The notes under the pieces are model-generated. The model was not told the DNA's origin. It ran no database searches and saw only the letters and a program-made list of their open reading frames with translations. Positions 1 through 12,169 of a stretch of DNA of 64,000 bases are shown here, piece by piece. The stretch is from Chromatiaceae bacterium (GTDB lineage: Bacteria > Pseudomonadota > Gammaproteobacteria > Chromatiales > Chromatiaceae). The translations under genes and the position numbers were made by a program. Positions within the stretch are counted from its first letter, which is position 1. Every line of letters starts with the position of its first letter. Where the stretch lies: positions 1 through 64,000 of the forward strand of contig JACDZG010000005.1 of the NCBI GenBank assembly GCA_013426805.1, read 5' to 3'.

Positions 1-224
1 ATCCCAACGGTTTCTCTTAATAAACATGTATAAATAATTTATGCCTCGTTACTAATTCGCTAATTTAACATCAAACAGATCGATCTTGGACCACATAGTC
101 CTCAGTGATATCCAAGCTGCAAATCCCAACGAGACCAGAGACTTACCGTGACCTCCGTCAGGTACCATTTGCGAGTCCCCGCTTCGCCAACTGAGGCCAT
201 GGCCTATGGTGATCGTTCTGACTC
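1..224. other. AT-rich edge segment without a recognisable gene
   Basis: The first ~120 bases are much more AT-rich than the rest of the window, and no open frame here resembles a protein. The segment lies downstream of the broken DUF4435 gene on the minus strand. Base composition suggests the boundary of an acquired segment, but no att site, tRNA or transposase is visible. Confidence 0.4.
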
Positions 225-790
225 TCAGGAGGCTGCGATAACGCGAGACTTCAACAACGCGACCAGTTGTCGGAAGTCGGCAGGCTGTCGGTCGATCGAA
301 AGCCGCAACAACCCTGTTGCGATCTCCTTGTTTTGGGCTTTACCTTGCAATGTGTTTCCATCCCTCGCGGTTACCCGAAAGCAGTGCCCCGCGATGCAAC
401 GAAAGATCTCTTTTCCAGACATCCGCTCAAGCCAGTTGCCAACTCCATATTGCAATAGTTCTCAAGCTCTCGTTTACGCCAGATAATGATATTGTGCGTT
501 TCGGGATTGGGAAAGTCCGACCAGGAGCGATCGACTGTCGGTTGATCCTGATCGTCGCGATCGATCAGAAAATAGTATGTAGGGTGATGGCGAATCAGGG
601 CTTGAGCCGCGCTACGCACATTGTCGCAGTGCCCCATGGGTTTGACGTCGAGTTGCGCCAAACCATTAGCGCGCAGTAGTTCCCTGATGACGACCGGATC
701 GATCTCCTCGTCGTTACTGCCTTCTACGAAGACCCTGTGTTGCGCACTCTGAAGAACGCTGGATGCATCACCACCGGTTCTCGCTTTCAT
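225..790 (-). pseudogene. DUF4435/TOPRIM-type nuclease (AriB-like), frameshifted
   Basis: The ATG at 790 overlaps the stop of the upstream ATPase gene (ATGA), so the two were translationally coupled. The first frame (790 to 371) carries TOPRIM-like signatures: FVEGSNDEEID with the catalytic-type Glu, and FLIDRDDQD with the DxD acidic pair, then the family motif RELENY. After that motif the frame degenerates and stops at 371. A second frame, ending at 225, continues with protein-like sequence (WLERMSGKEIF ... PADFRQLVALLKSRV), which I read as the family C-terminus. A frame change somewhere around 400-455 is therefore needed. The total, about 188 residues, is short for AriB-type proteins (about 300 from memory), so an internal deletion is also likely. 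It is either a real pseudogene or an assembly error. Confidence 0.6.
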
Positions 791-1878
791 TTTGGGACCA
801 GCACCATACGTCGCGGCTCGTCGACAGACCTGAAAAACTCCTCGGAGTGCGTTGCGAGTATGTATTGGTTGCGCGGTGCCAGGCGGCGCAATTGCTCCAC
901 AAAATCCCCGTGCCATTCAACATTGAGATGCAGTTCGGGCTCATCAATCAGCACGACGGCCGGTCGTTCGGCGGTATTGCGCCAGATCAGGAACAGGGTC
1001 GCAACGATCTCCTTTTGGCCGGAACTCAGACCGTCGAAAGAAAAAGAATCTCCGCCGCCGCTAGGCTTAATACGAATAGCCACCCGATTGTCGGGTAATG
1101 GCCGCAGTTTCTCTATGCGTCCCCCGCAATAACGCTTGATCAGTTCGTTCAGCGTCGCCAACACGGAAGCGGATTCAGCATTATCCAGACCCTCGAATAA
1201 CGATGCTTGCCCCATCAACGATCTCAGGATCTCCAGCTTGAACGCGCTAACCGGCGTTATCGTCGTGCGCCGCGCCAGGAGCAGCGCGGAGCGAGAGGCT
1301 GGTTTACGATGATAATCCTCAGCCATCATCCCAAGCTCGGGATTTGATTCCTGAACCTTACGATAGCTATTGAAATGAAGCAAGGGCGGCATGATCAGAG
1401 GTTCACCAGATAACGCCAGGATACTGCTCAATGCTTGTTCAAGACCATCCCACCGCAGTTGGCTCGCATCGTTCTTGAATAAAGACTCCCCTGAGACTTC
1501 AGGTTCGCCAAAGCCCTCACTATTGATGCTGAGCCTAACCGTGCATTTCTTTCCATCACGCTCAAAGTCTCCCGCGATGACGGCCTTTGCGCTCCCGGCT
1601 CTGACCAGCGGCCCGTACAGATCCAGCATGGATTCGCTGTCCGGAAAGCGCTGGCGCTTCATCGGACCAACGGCGCCTGCCACCATCAGCAGCGCACAAC
1701 ATTCCAGTACCGAAGTCTTGCCTCCGCCATTCTTGCTGCCGAGAACTAGGATGTCGAGATCTCCGTCCATCAGCGGCGCCGGAAACTCGATTTCCAGTTC
1801 ATCAAGCTTCTTATAGTTTTGGATGCTCATACGGCTGAGCCTGATTCCGGTCGGCGACGAGGGGGCTTGGTGAGTCAT
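787..1878 (-). CDS. AAA ATPase of the AAA_15/AAA_21 type (AriA/OLD-like), probable anti-phage ATPase
   Basis: This 363-residue ABC-type ATPase has an N-terminal strand-rich segment (MSIQNYKKLDELEIEF), Walker A GSKNGGGKTS near residue 50, signature LSSGQKEIV, Walker B VLIDEPELHLN and an H-loop ILATHSEEF near the C-terminus. These features fit the SMC/RecF-like ATPases of OLD and PARIS defence systems. It overlaps the start of a DUF4435/TOPRIM gene, and ATPase plus DUF4435 is the composition of PARIS (AriA-AriB). The start is uncertain: the ATG at 1878 has no clear ribosome site, and MSIQ (about residue 17) is an alternative. The gene looks intact although its partner is broken. The PARIS assignment is an inference from gene pairing. 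Confidence 0.7.
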   Translation of the reverse strand: MTHQAPSSPTGIRLSRMSIQNYKKLDELEIEFPAPLMDGDLDILVLGSKNGGGKTSVLECCALLMVAGAVGPMKRQRFPDSESMLDLYGPLVRAGSAKAVIAGDFERDGKKCTVRLSINSEGFGEPEVSGESLFKNDASQLRWDGLEQALSSILALSGEPLIMPPLLHFNSYRKVQESNPELGMMAEDYHRKPASRSALLLARRTTITPVSAFKLEILRSLMGQASLFEGLDNAESASVLATLNELIKRYCGGRIEKLRPLPDNRVAIRIKPSGGGDSFSFDGLSSGQKEIVATLFLIWRNTAERPAVVLIDEPELHLNVEWHGDFVEQLRRLAPRNQYILATHSEEFFRSVDEPRRMVLVPK

Positions 1879-1907
1879 GGCGATACGCTGGTTGAGAATA
1901 CGAAACA

Positions 1908-1949
1908 GACCTGGAATTCCAGGTCAGGCGCCGCGCATCCCTGCGCGGC
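1908..1949 (-). terminator. Hairpin plus 18-bp perfect palindrome after sucB
   Basis: Just past the sucB stop, reading the minus strand, there is a perfect 8-bp stem with a 4-nt loop (1930-1949, GCCGCGCA/TGCGCGGC). It is followed by the perfect palindrome GACCTGGAATTCCAGGTC (1908-1925) and then TGTTT. Together they probably end the sucAB transcript. The palindrome could instead be an operator for the ATPase gene that starts at 1878. Confidence 0.5.
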
Positions 1950-1964
1950 TGAATCGGCCTAAGC

Positions 1965-3184
1965 CTAAACCCGCAACAATAGCCGCGCCGGCTCTTCCAG
2001 TGTTTCCTTGATGGTGACCAGGAACTGCACGGCCTCGCGGCCGTCGATGATCCGGTGGTCATAGGTCAGGGCCAGGTACATCATGGGGGCGATGACGATT
2101 TGGCCGTGCTCGGCGATCGGGCGCTCCTGGGTCTTGTGCATCCCGAGGATGGCGCTCTGCGGCGGATTGAGAATCGGCGTGGACAGCAAGGAGCCGAACA
2201 CGCCACCGTTGGTGATGGAGAAGGTGCCGCCGGTCAGGTCTTCAAAACTCAGGGTGCCGTCTTTGGCCTTGCGCCCGAATTCGCTGATGCCCTGCTCGAT
2301 TTCGGCCATACTGAGCTGGTCGCAATTGCGCAGGATCGGCACCACCAGGCCGCGCGGGGAGGAGACGGCAATGCCGAGGTCGAAAAAGCCATGATACAGA
2401 ATGTCATTGCCGTCGACCGAGGCATTGACCACCGGGAAGCGCTGCAGGGCCTCGACCGCGGCCTTGACAAAGAAGGACATGAAACCCAGGCGTACGCCAT
2501 GGGCTTTTTCGAATTGGTCCTTATAGCGATTGCGCAGTTCGATGACCGCCCTGAGATTGACCTCATTGAAGGTGGTCAGCATGGCGGCATTCTGCTGGGC
2601 CTGGAGCAGGCGCTCCGCGACCCGCGCGCGCAGCCGGGTCATCGGTACGCGCTGCTCGGGACGGCCCACCTCCCCGGTCAACTGCGGGGCGCCGGTGATC
2701 GGCACGATCTCCGGATCACGCGCGGGCTCGGCCTGGTCGCGTTCATCCAGGTAGGCGACAACGTCGGCCCGCTGGACCCGGCCGTCGCGGCCACTGCCGG
2801 TGATCTTGGCGGGGTCCAGGCCCAACTCTTTGACCAGACGCCGCGCGCCGGGCGCAACAACCGATTCGGCCTTGCCTGACGTGCCTGACGTGCCTGACGT
2901 GCTTGCCCCGGCGCTGGCCGACGCCGCCGCACCGGGCGCGCCGCCGACGATAGTGGCGAGCACGGTGGCGGCAGTGACCACGGTACCGACCGGGGCCAGG
3001 ATCTCACCGAGCACGCCGTCCGTCGGCGCCGGGACTTCCAGCACCACCTTGTCGGTCTCCAGGTCGACCAGATTCTCATCCTTCCTGACCGCCTCGCCCG
3101 GTGCGCGGTGCCAGGCCGCGACGGTGGCGTCGGCGACTGATTCCGGGAGGGCTGGGACTCTGACTTCGCTACTCAATTCGGAAC

Positions 3185-3188
<4 letters not shown>
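1965..3188 (-). CDS. sucB: Dihydrolipoamide succinyltransferase, E2 of 2-oxoglutarate dehydrogenase
   Basis: E2 core of the 2-oxoglutarate dehydrogenase complex; it transfers the succinyl group from E1 to CoA in the cytoplasm. 407 residues, the usual length. The N-terminal lipoyl domain carries the lipoylated lysine in ETDKVVLEV (Lys47). An Ala/Gly/Ser/Thr linker with a TSG triplet repeat follows, then the peripheral-subunit-binding domain (about 112-150, [18 protein letters not shown]) and the catalytic acyltransferase domain ending with [11 protein letters not shown] (active-site His and Asp). Its start overlaps the sucA stop by 4 nt (ATGA). No lpd (E3) gene follows, so E3 must come from elsewhere in the genome. 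Confidence 0.97.
2874..2900. repeat. 9-bp tandem repeat (gcctgacgt x3) in the sucB linker
   Basis: Three perfect copies of GCCTGACGT (plus strand) encode TSG-type tripeptides in the flexible Ala/Ser-rich linker after the lipoyl domain. A unit divisible by three keeps the frame, so copy-number change would alter only linker length. Confidence 0.8.
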
Positions 3189-6073
<2,885 letters not shown>

Positions 6074-6245
6074 ACTCGGTGTCGTTCTGCCCCTGGGCTT
6101 AGCTGACGATCAAACTTGATGATCCCATAACGGCCGTTTATAGCACAGCCTGAATGCCGCGGGTTGGTTGCGCGACGCGCCCCGGCACTGGACAATTGAC
6201 GGCAGTTCCGCAGCACCACAGACATCGCGCCGCACACCGAGAACC

Positions 6246-6467
6246 ATGGCCAGTCCGGAATCCGTGATCAGTGACGAGCGCCGCCGCCGCCGTGTCAGCC
6301 TGGCGCGGCTGGAAGCCGATATGGCCTATTTTCAGGCGCGGCTGGAGATGATCGGCGACCCCGGCAGTACCAACCAGATGGCCCAGCGCAAGGTCTTCAA
6401 GTTGCTGCACAAGACGATCGGGGCCAAGGTTCTGCTGGCGAAGCGGGATACGTCGGAGCCGCGCTGA
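6246..6467 (+). CDS. Small conserved-looking basic protein of unknown function
   Basis: A 73-residue protein from the ATG at 6246, divergent from sucA. It is rich in Arg/Lys at the start (SDERRRRRVSLARLEADMAYFQARLEMIG) and predicted mostly helical, ending in a Lys-rich segment (RKVFKLLHKTIGAKVLLAKR). No signal peptide, membrane segment or known motif is seen. The regular hydrophobic spacing and the position between sucA and hemC make it a plausible gene, but I do not recognise a family. The upstream in-frame start at 6168 gives a low-complexity N-terminus and is less likely. Confidence 0.5.
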   Translation: MASPESVISDERRRRRVSLARLEADMAYFQARLEMIGDPGSTNQMAQRKVFKLLHKTIGAKVLLAKRDTSEPR

Positions 6468-6598
6468 ACGATGACGGCCTGGTGGCCGCGGTCATGAACC
6501 GCACCGGCAAGCGGCCTGCGCCGGATCAGCGAACGCACGGATGATCTTTCGCCTTCCTGTTAGCATAGGCAGCTTCGTCGTGACTCCAGGACCCCACC

Positions 6599-7537
6599 AT
6601 GCCCGAGACCTTGCGTATCGCCACCCGAAAATCCCCCCTGGCCATGTGGCAGGCCGAGCACGTTGCCGTCGCACTGACGGCCATCCACCCCGGGCTACAG
6701 GTCGAGATCCTGGGGATGACCACCAAAGGCGACCGCATCCTCGATGCGCCGCTCGCTAAGGTCGGCGGCAAGGGGTTGTTCGTCAAGGAACTGGAGCAGG
6801 GAATGCTGAGTGGCGAGGCGGATATCGCGGTGCATTCGCTCAAGGATGTCCCGGTGGAGTTCCCCGCCGGGCTGCACCTGGCCGTCATTATGAAACGGGA
6901 GGATCCGCGGGACGCCTTCGTCTCGAACCGCTTCGAGTCCCTGGACCAGTTGCCCCAGGGAGCCTGCGTCGGCACCTCCAGTCTGCGCCGCCAGTGCCAG
7001 CTCGCCGAACGTCGCCCGGATCTGCGGATCGAGCCCCTGCGCGGCAACGTCAACACCCGGCTCGCCAAGCTCGACGCGGGTGAGTATGACGCCATCATCC
7101 TGGCCGCCGCCGGCCTCATCCGGCTCGGTTTCGGGTCGCGCATCCGCGGCACCATCGCACCGGCCGACAGCCTGCCGGCGATTGCCCAGGGTGCGATCGG
7201 GATCGAGTGCCGGATCGACGACCCGCGCATCAACGCCCTGATCGCCCCGCTGCATCATGGCGAAACGGCGCTGCGCATCCGCGCCGAGCGCGCGATGAAC
7301 GCCCGCCTCCATGGCGGCTGCCAGGTACCGATCGCCGGGCACGCGGTGCTGGACGGTGAGCGTCTGGTCCTGCAAGGTCTGGTCGGCACCACGGACGGAA
7401 CACTGATCCTGCGGGCGCGGGCGGAAGGTCCAAGCGACACTGCGGAGGCGATCGGCGCCCGGGTGGCGGATGACCTGCTGGCCCAGGGGGCGGGCGAGAT
7501 CCTGAGCGCACTGCAACTATCCGCAGAAGAGTCATGA
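6599..7537 (+). CDS. hemC: Porphobilinogen deaminase (hydroxymethylbilane synthase)
   Basis: Polymerises four porphobilinogen molecules into hydroxymethylbilane in haem, sirohaem and bacteriochlorophyll synthesis. 312 residues, the normal size. Diagnostic segments are [18 protein letters not shown] at the N-terminus, [16 protein letters not shown] (catalytic Asp), the RRQCQLA arginines, RGNVNTRL and, in the third domain, [13 protein letters not shown], whose Cys carries the dipyrromethane cofactor. It overlaps hemD by 4 nt (ATGA), indicating coupled translation. Confidence 0.97.
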   Translation: MPETLRIATRKSPLAMWQAEHVAVALTAIHPGLQVEILGMTTKGDRILDAPLAKVGGKGLFVKELEQGMLSGEADIAVHSLKDVPVEFPAGLHLAVIMKREDPRDAFVSNRFESLDQLPQGACVGTSSLRRQCQLAERRPDLRIEPLRGNVNTRLAKLDAGEYDAIILAAAGLIRLGFGSRIRGTIAPADSLPAIAQGAIGIECRIDDPRINALIAPLHHGETALRIRAERAMNARLHGGCQVPIAGHAVLDGERLVLQGLVGTTDGTLILRARAEGPSDTAEAIGARVADDLLAQGAGEILSALQLSAEES

Positions 7538-8304
7538 GTCCGACCGGCGAACTGGCGGGAATCGGCGTCTTGGTCACCCGGCCTGCCGGACAGGCGCAGG
7601 CGCTGTGCGACCTGGTTGCCGCGGCAGGCGGGCGGCCCCTGGCGTTCCCAACTATCGAGATCCTGCCCGTCGCCGATCCGGAACCCGCGCGCGCGCTGCT
7701 GGTCGCGCACTGGGACCTGATGGTCTTTACCAGCCGCAACGCGGTGGAATGCTCGCTGGCGTTGGGGTTCGCCGGAACTTGGCCGCGCGTCGCCCTGCTC
7801 GCGGCGGTGGGACGGGCCACGGCCGTCGCCTTGACCGCGGCCGGGCGGGCGCCTGACCTGGTGCCTTCCGAGCGCTACGACAGTGAATCCCTGACCGCGT
7901 TGCCCGAACTCGCGGCGATGGTGGGCCGCCGGGTGCTGATCGTGCGCGGTGAAGGCGGCCGTGCGCTCCTCGGGGATGTGCTCACCGAACGTGGGGCGGA
8001 GGTCGCATTCGCCGAGGTCTACCGGCGGGTGCGGCCCGCGCTCGATGCGCTGCCGATAAGCGCGTGCTGGCGCGCCGAACCGGGCCTGGTGATCGCCACG
8101 AGTGACGAGGTCCTGCTCAATCTGGTCGACATTCTGGGCGCTGCCGGCCGCGAATCACTGCTCGCGACCCCGCTGGTCGTGATCAGCGAGCGCACCGCCC
8201 GGACCGCGCGGGAACTGGGCTTCCGGACGGTGCGTGTGGCCGAACGCGCGGACGATCCGGCGATCCTCAAGGCCCTGATCGAGCTGGTCAAGGACACGCC
8301 GTGA
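7534..8304 (+). CDS. hemD: Uroporphyrinogen-III synthase
   Basis: Cyclises hydroxymethylbilane with inversion of ring D to give uroporphyrinogen III. 256 residues with the weak family signatures: [23 protein letters not shown] at the start, [13 protein letters not shown], a [25 protein letters not shown] segment and a late [13 protein letters not shown]. Identity rests on this pattern and on the 4-nt overlap with hemC. The hemX/hemY genes that often follow in gammaproteobacteria are absent; a tRNA on the opposite strand comes next. Confidence 0.92.
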   Translation: MSPTGELAGIGVLVTRPAGQAQALCDLVAAAGGRPLAFPTIEILPVADPEPARALLVAHWDLMVFTSRNAVECSLALGFAGTWPRVALLAAVGRATAVALTAAGRAPDLVPSERYDSESLTALPELAAMVGRRVLIVRGEGGRALLGDVLTERGAEVAFAEVYRRVRPALDALPISACWRAEPGLVIATSDEVLLNLVDILGAAGRESLLATPLVVISERTARTARELGFRTVRVAERADDPAILKALIELVKDTP

Positions 8305-8358
8305 CTGCCGCATGGTCGTGGCTTGACCGGGTGCGGCAGACGTTGACCGGTGCGGGAA

Positions 8359-8435
8359 TGGTGCCCTCGGCGGGAGTTGAACCCACGACCTATCGCTTAG
8401 GAGGCGATTGCTCTATCCAACTGAGCTACGAGGGC
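8359..8435 (-). tRNA. tRNA-Arg (anticodon CCT), CCA encoded
   Basis: The minus strand folds as a full cloverleaf: acceptor GCCCTCG/CGAGGGC, D arm GCTC..GAGC, anticodon stem ATCGC/GCGAT with loop CTCCTAA (anticodon CCT, reading AGG), T arm GTGGG TTCAACT CCCGC (one G-C end pair imperfect), discriminator A and genomically encoded CCA (8359-8361). No flanking direct repeat or integrase was seen, so there is no evidence that this copy serves as an integration site. Confidence 0.95.
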
Positions 8436-8700
8436 GAGCGTGCGGACGATCGACCCAGGTTTCAGGTCAACCGCGTTCGCTAGTGTAACCGAGCTGCCGC
8501 GGCAGGGCACCAGCGGGATGACGACGGCGCGGAGCCCCGATCGCGATCGTCTGCGGCCAAGTCCGATGGCGACGTGGTTTTCGGCTCGGTGCCGTATGCG
8601 CCAATTGCCCGCGTATTCTTCTGATCGTTGAGGATTGACACTTTAAAGCGCAAGACCACTCGTCGACTTCGTCCCAGACCATCCGGATCCGAGGAACACC

Positions 8701-9114
8701 ATGACAGCCATCGCGTATCTCAAGCTCTATCTACTGACAGTGCCGGTCTTCTTCGCCGTGGATCTGCTGTGGCTCGGTGTGCTTGCCAGGGATTTTTACC
8801 GCGACAGCCTGGGCTACCTGCTGAGCCCAGCCGTGTATTGGCCTGCCGCCATCGTCTTCTATCTGCTATACATCCTCGGTATCCTCTACTTTGCCGTGGC
8901 CCCGGCCCTGGCGCAGGGTTCCCTGTGGCGGGCGATCAGCAACGGTCTCTTGTTCGGCTTCTTCACCTATATGACCTATGAGCTGACCAATCTGGCGACC
9001 TTACCCGATTGGCCGATGACGGTCGTCCTGGTCGACACGGCCTGGGGCATGGCGCTGTGTACAAGCGTGGCTGCATTGAGCTACGGTATCGGACGCTGGC
9101 TTCAGGATGCGTAA
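8701..9114 (+). CDS. DUF2177 family inner-membrane protein
   Basis: A 137-residue integral membrane protein with four predicted transmembrane helices (about 7-27, 43-65, 74-95 and 107-128). The family hallmark is the N-terminal FFAVDLLWLGVLARDFYR segment followed by TYMTYELTNLATLPDWP. DUF2177 proteins are small bacterial membrane proteins of unknown function. The start is supported by a GAGGA ribosome site 6 nt before the ATG. The preceding 265 bp after the tRNA hold only a TTGACA-like hexamer near 8635 and no gene. Confidence 0.8.
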   Translation: MTAIAYLKLYLLTVPVFFAVDLLWLGVLARDFYRDSLGYLLSPAVYWPAAIVFYLLYILGILYFAVAPALAQGSLWRAISNGLLFGFFTYMTYELTNLATLPDWPMTVVLVDTAWGMALCTSVAALSYGIGRWLQDA

Positions 9115-9212
9115 CCCTCGGTATCGAGAACAGCGCAAGGACCGGGGCAGACGCGCCCTGGTCAGTGCGCGAAGCAATTGATCGTCAGACTTGTACACGC
9201 GGAGCTAGTGTC

Positions 9213-10373
9213 ATGCCGAATATCCCAGGAACGGGCAACCTCAACGACCCCTTCGCCCCGGACCTGCCGCGCGAACAGCGGCTGCGCGCCCTGGAATCGG
9301 TCGATGCCGAAGCCGAATCGGACCAGGCGTACGCGACCCGTCTGCAGTCCCTCGCCGCCGAGTTTGCCGCCCATCGGACACTGATGCGGGATCAGGAGAA
9401 GGCGCTGGTTGAGCGCATCGCCGATGTCGATGATGACCGCCGCCTCGCCCTCACCCAGCTCCAACGCGCCTGGCAGACCCAACGCGACGAACTGGCCGAC
9501 AATCTGCGCCGCTCGGGTTGGGTCGCCGCCGCGGCCCTGATGCTGGTGCTGGCTCTCGGCGGCGGTTTGATCGCCCTCTATGCCGATGTGAGGGCTTCAC
9601 ATGCCACCCTGGGGGCAACCATCGAGCGGCTCACCGCGGAACAGCAGCGCCTCGCTGCCGAGTTGGCCGCGCACGGGCAAGCGCTCCATCCCCTGCCGAT
9701 CGCGACCAGGACCGAGCTGGAGCCGACTGGAACCGAACCCGTTACCAACATCGGGATGGCGGTGCCGACGCGACCCGAGATACCGATCGGTGAGGCGCCC
9801 ACGCCCACGCCCACGCCCACGCCGGACGTCCCGCCGCCCGCTGACCCGGTGCCTGGTTCAATGGCCGGCGCGCCGTCGGATGACGCCGCCGTGACTGCGA
9901 CGGCCGCGGATCCCGGTGAGGCGCTCGCGGCGACGTCGGACACCCCGCCGCCCGTCGGCCCAGCGCCCGCTCCAATGGTCAGCGCGCCGTCGGATGACGC
10001 CGCCGCGACGGAGGCGAATCCGACCCCCGTTGCCGTTGCCGCGCCAACGTCGGCGCAGGACCCCGAGCCGGAACCGACCTTCCGGGTCACCGACCGGCCA
10101 TTCGCCTTGCAACTCGTCGGCTCCCACCAGCGGGAAAAGCTCTTGGAACTGGTGGCCAATCAGGTCCTGCCGCCGTATGTTTATCTGCATCAGGAGACCA
10201 GGCGCGGACGCCCCTGGTTTGTGCTGATCCACAGCCTTTACAGCAACATTGAGGACGCCCGGGAAGCGCTCGCGCGGCTCCCGCCGGAGTTGCGCAAGCC
10301 GCTACCCTGGGTGCGCGCCTTAGCTCCGGAAACCATCCTCGATCGCATCGCCACCGGGGGCTCCGCGGGATGA
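9213..10373 (+). CDS. SPOR-domain membrane protein, DamX-like layout
   Basis: 386 residues from the ATG at 9213. Domain order: a charged helical cytoplasmic N-terminus (about 1-105, predicted coiled coil), one transmembrane helix (about 106-130, WVAAAALMLVLALGGGLIALYADV), a periplasmic Pro/Ala/Thr-rich linker of about 170 residues, and a C-terminal SPOR-like domain (FALQLVGSHQREKLLELV ... GRPWFVLIHSLYSNIEDAREALARLP). SPOR domains bind denuded septal peptidoglycan, so a role in cell division or wall remodelling is inferred. The linker has a (TP)n run and two PSDDAA-containing repeats. The longer frame starting at 9009 overlaps the DUF2177 gene and is rejected. Confidence 0.8.
   Translation: MPNIPGTGNLNDPFAPDLPREQRLRALESVDAEAESDQAYATRLQSLAAEFAAHRTLMRDQEKALVERIADVDDDRRLALTQLQRAWQTQRDELADNLRRSGWVAAAALMLVLALGGGLIALYADVRASHATLGATIERLTAEQQRLAAELAAHGQALHPLPIATRTELEPTGTEPVTNIGMAVPTRPEIPIGEAPTPTPTPTPDVPPPADPVPGSMAGAPSDDAAVTATAADPGEALAATSDTPPPVGPAPAPMVSAPSDDAAATEANPTPVAVAAPTSAQDPEPEPTFRVTDRPFALQLVGSHQREKLLELVANQVLPPYVYLHQETRRGRPWFVLIHSLYSNIEDAREALARLPPELRKPLPWVRALAPETILDRIATGGSAG
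9798..9821 (+). repeat. Hexanucleotide tandem repeat (cccacg x4)
   Basis: Four perfect copies of CCCACG encode a Pro-Thr run in the periplasmic linker of the SPOR protein. A second, imperfect direct duplication of about 110 bp lies just downstream (around 9850-10010) and encodes the two PSDDAA blocks. Both change linker length without altering frame. Confidence 0.75.
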
Positions 10374-10523
10374 ACCGATCCGCGCCCAGAGCATCCGCCA
10401 GCGGCCGCCGAACGCCTCCAACGACCGCGGCAACCGCGGCGACCGCCGGTTGCGACAGGGATGAATGCCTGCCTGATCGGCAGCTTCGGTGCCTGATGCA
10501 AGCGCGTTTGGGCCGGTAGCGAC

Positions 10524-12062
10524 ATGCTGACCGGGCGGCTAGCGGCCACCATTGACCAGCGCTTCTTTCCAGCGCTGCCATTGGTGCTCGTCACGGCGCT
10601 CATCATTCTGAATTTTAATATTTTTTTTGTAGGATTCATCGCTTCGGACGACGGCATCTACGTGGCTGCGGCGCGTGCCTGGTCGTCTCCGGCCACCGCG
10701 TTGCCGACGGATCACTGGGGCTTTCGTTACCCCGCGCTGTGGCCGATTGCAGCGCTTGAACACCTGGTCGTCAGTCCGCCGCCAATCGCCTATGCGCTGT
10801 TGTCGCTCGCGTTCTCGATCGCCCTTGGCAGCGCGGTGGTCTGGTTCGTTGGGGTCAACATCGGTGGCCGGGGCGCGTTTGCCGCGGCGCTGCTGTTGTC
10901 GACCCTGCCGCTCGCCGTCATCCAGTCGAGCATCATCAACGTCGATGTCATCGAAACACTGTTCCTGTTTCTGTCGCTCGCCTGGTTCGTCACGGCCGCA
11001 CGCGCGTCCACGGTACGTCGGGCGGGCTGGCTGTTCCTCAGTGGTCTCGCCTTGGGCGGGGCGCTGCTGACGCGGGAGACGGCCTACGGTTTCCTGATCG
11101 TCTATGGGTTGTTATGGCTCTCCGGCGCCTGGCTTCCACGCAAGCACTCGCTCTGGGTCCTGGTCGGCGCACTGTTGGTGATCGGTGCCGAGATGGGTTA
11201 TTACATGGCACACGGAGAGTCTCCGCTGTATCGGTTTTTTACCATCGCCGGCTCACACGGTACCATCCATCTGTCAACCGCCGATTTTTCATCCGGCACG
11301 GGCAACGCGAGCGATAACCGGTGGCTGGCCCCGATTGCCGCGCTGCTGCTCAATCAAGAGTTCACGCTGTTGTTCTACGCCGCGGCCCTGGCCCTGGCCT
11401 GGTCGCGCTTCGAGAACAGCTCCACCGCAACCGACAGGCGCATCTTGCGCGTGTTTGTCTTTGCGGCAGTCGTCTATTTCGTCTGGCTTGGCTACGGTGG
11501 TGCCATCCGCCCGTTACCGCGCTATTTTCTGTTCCTGGCGGTCGTGGCGGTGCTTCCGCTTGCGCTCCTGATGCAACGGACCCGGTTCCCGGGCAGCGCC
11601 ATGCTCGCGGTCGCCGGGCTGGTGGCCGCCAATTACCTGGCGCTGGCGGTCGAGAACATCCATCCGCGATTCGCGGCAAACCAGGTTGCGTTATTAGCCG
11701 ACACCGCGGATCAACCCATTGTCACCGACCCTGAAACCGCCGCGCGGGCGCGCCAGATCGCGCGCTTCCGGCGCAGCCCCACCCAAGGGCTTATCGTCGT
11801 CAAGCCACCCGAGGCGCCGCCGTTCATGGTCGTGTCGATCGGGGGTGACCGCAACCCTGATGCCGTGTCGCTCAACCAGGGCACCGTCGGCGCCGCCGCT
11901 GTGCCGCGGCTGGTTCAGGAGATCGAACCCCCGCAACTGCTCATCGGCCGTCTACTTGATCTGACCGGCTTGGCGGCACTCCTCACGCCATCGCAGTACC
12001 AATGGCTCGCCGTCAGGAACCCCCGGGTGCTCGTGTTTCAGCTCGATGCGCAGCCTCAGTGA
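10524..12062 (+). CDS. GT39/ArnT-like polytopic glycosyltransferase
   Basis: A 512-residue membrane protein with about ten to twelve predicted helices, ending in a short C-terminal soluble region. The first periplasmic loop holds an acidic pair (ASDDGIYVAAARAW, Asp42-Asp43), where GT-C enzymes of the ArnT/PMT_2 class carry the catalytic acidic motif. Such enzymes move sugars from polyprenyl phosphates onto lipid A, proteins or glycans in the periplasm. The acceptor cannot be read from the sequence. It sits between a SPOR protein and a secreted protease, with a surface-polysaccharide locus beyond. Confidence 0.7.
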   Translation: MLTGRLAATIDQRFFPALPLVLVTALIILNFNIFFVGFIASDDGIYVAAARAWSSPATALPTDHWGFRYPALWPIAALEHLVVSPPPIAYALLSLAFSIALGSAVVWFVGVNIGGRGAFAAALLLSTLPLAVIQSSIINVDVIETLFLFLSLAWFVTAARASTVRRAGWLFLSGLALGGALLTRETAYGFLIVYGLLWLSGAWLPRKHSLWVLVGALLVIGAEMGYYMAHGESPLYRFFTIAGSHGTIHLSTADFSSGTGNASDNRWLAPIAALLLNQEFTLLFYAAALALAWSRFENSSTATDRRILRVFVFAAVVYFVWLGYGGAIRPLPRYFLFLAVVAVLPLALLMQRTRFPGSAMLAVAGLVAANYLALAVENIHPRFAANQVALLADTADQPIVTDPETAARARQIARFRRSPTQGLIVVKPPEAPPFMVVSIGGDRNPDAVSLNQGTVGAAAVPRLVQEIEPPQLLIGRLLDLTGLAALLTPSQYQWLAVRNPRVLVFQLDAQPQ

Positions 12063-12169
12063 GCCATCGCCGACCCTGGGATCTATATCAAGGTGTTGCC
12101 GCATCTGGTGACCTATGCTTGATTGTACGATCGACCCCAGTCACTGTCGCAGCCCCACGGGAACCTGCC

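Noticed and set aside
8359-8435. tRNA-Arg as an integration site of a genomic island
   Set aside because: No integrase and no duplicated tRNA 3' end within the window; flanking genes look chromosomal.
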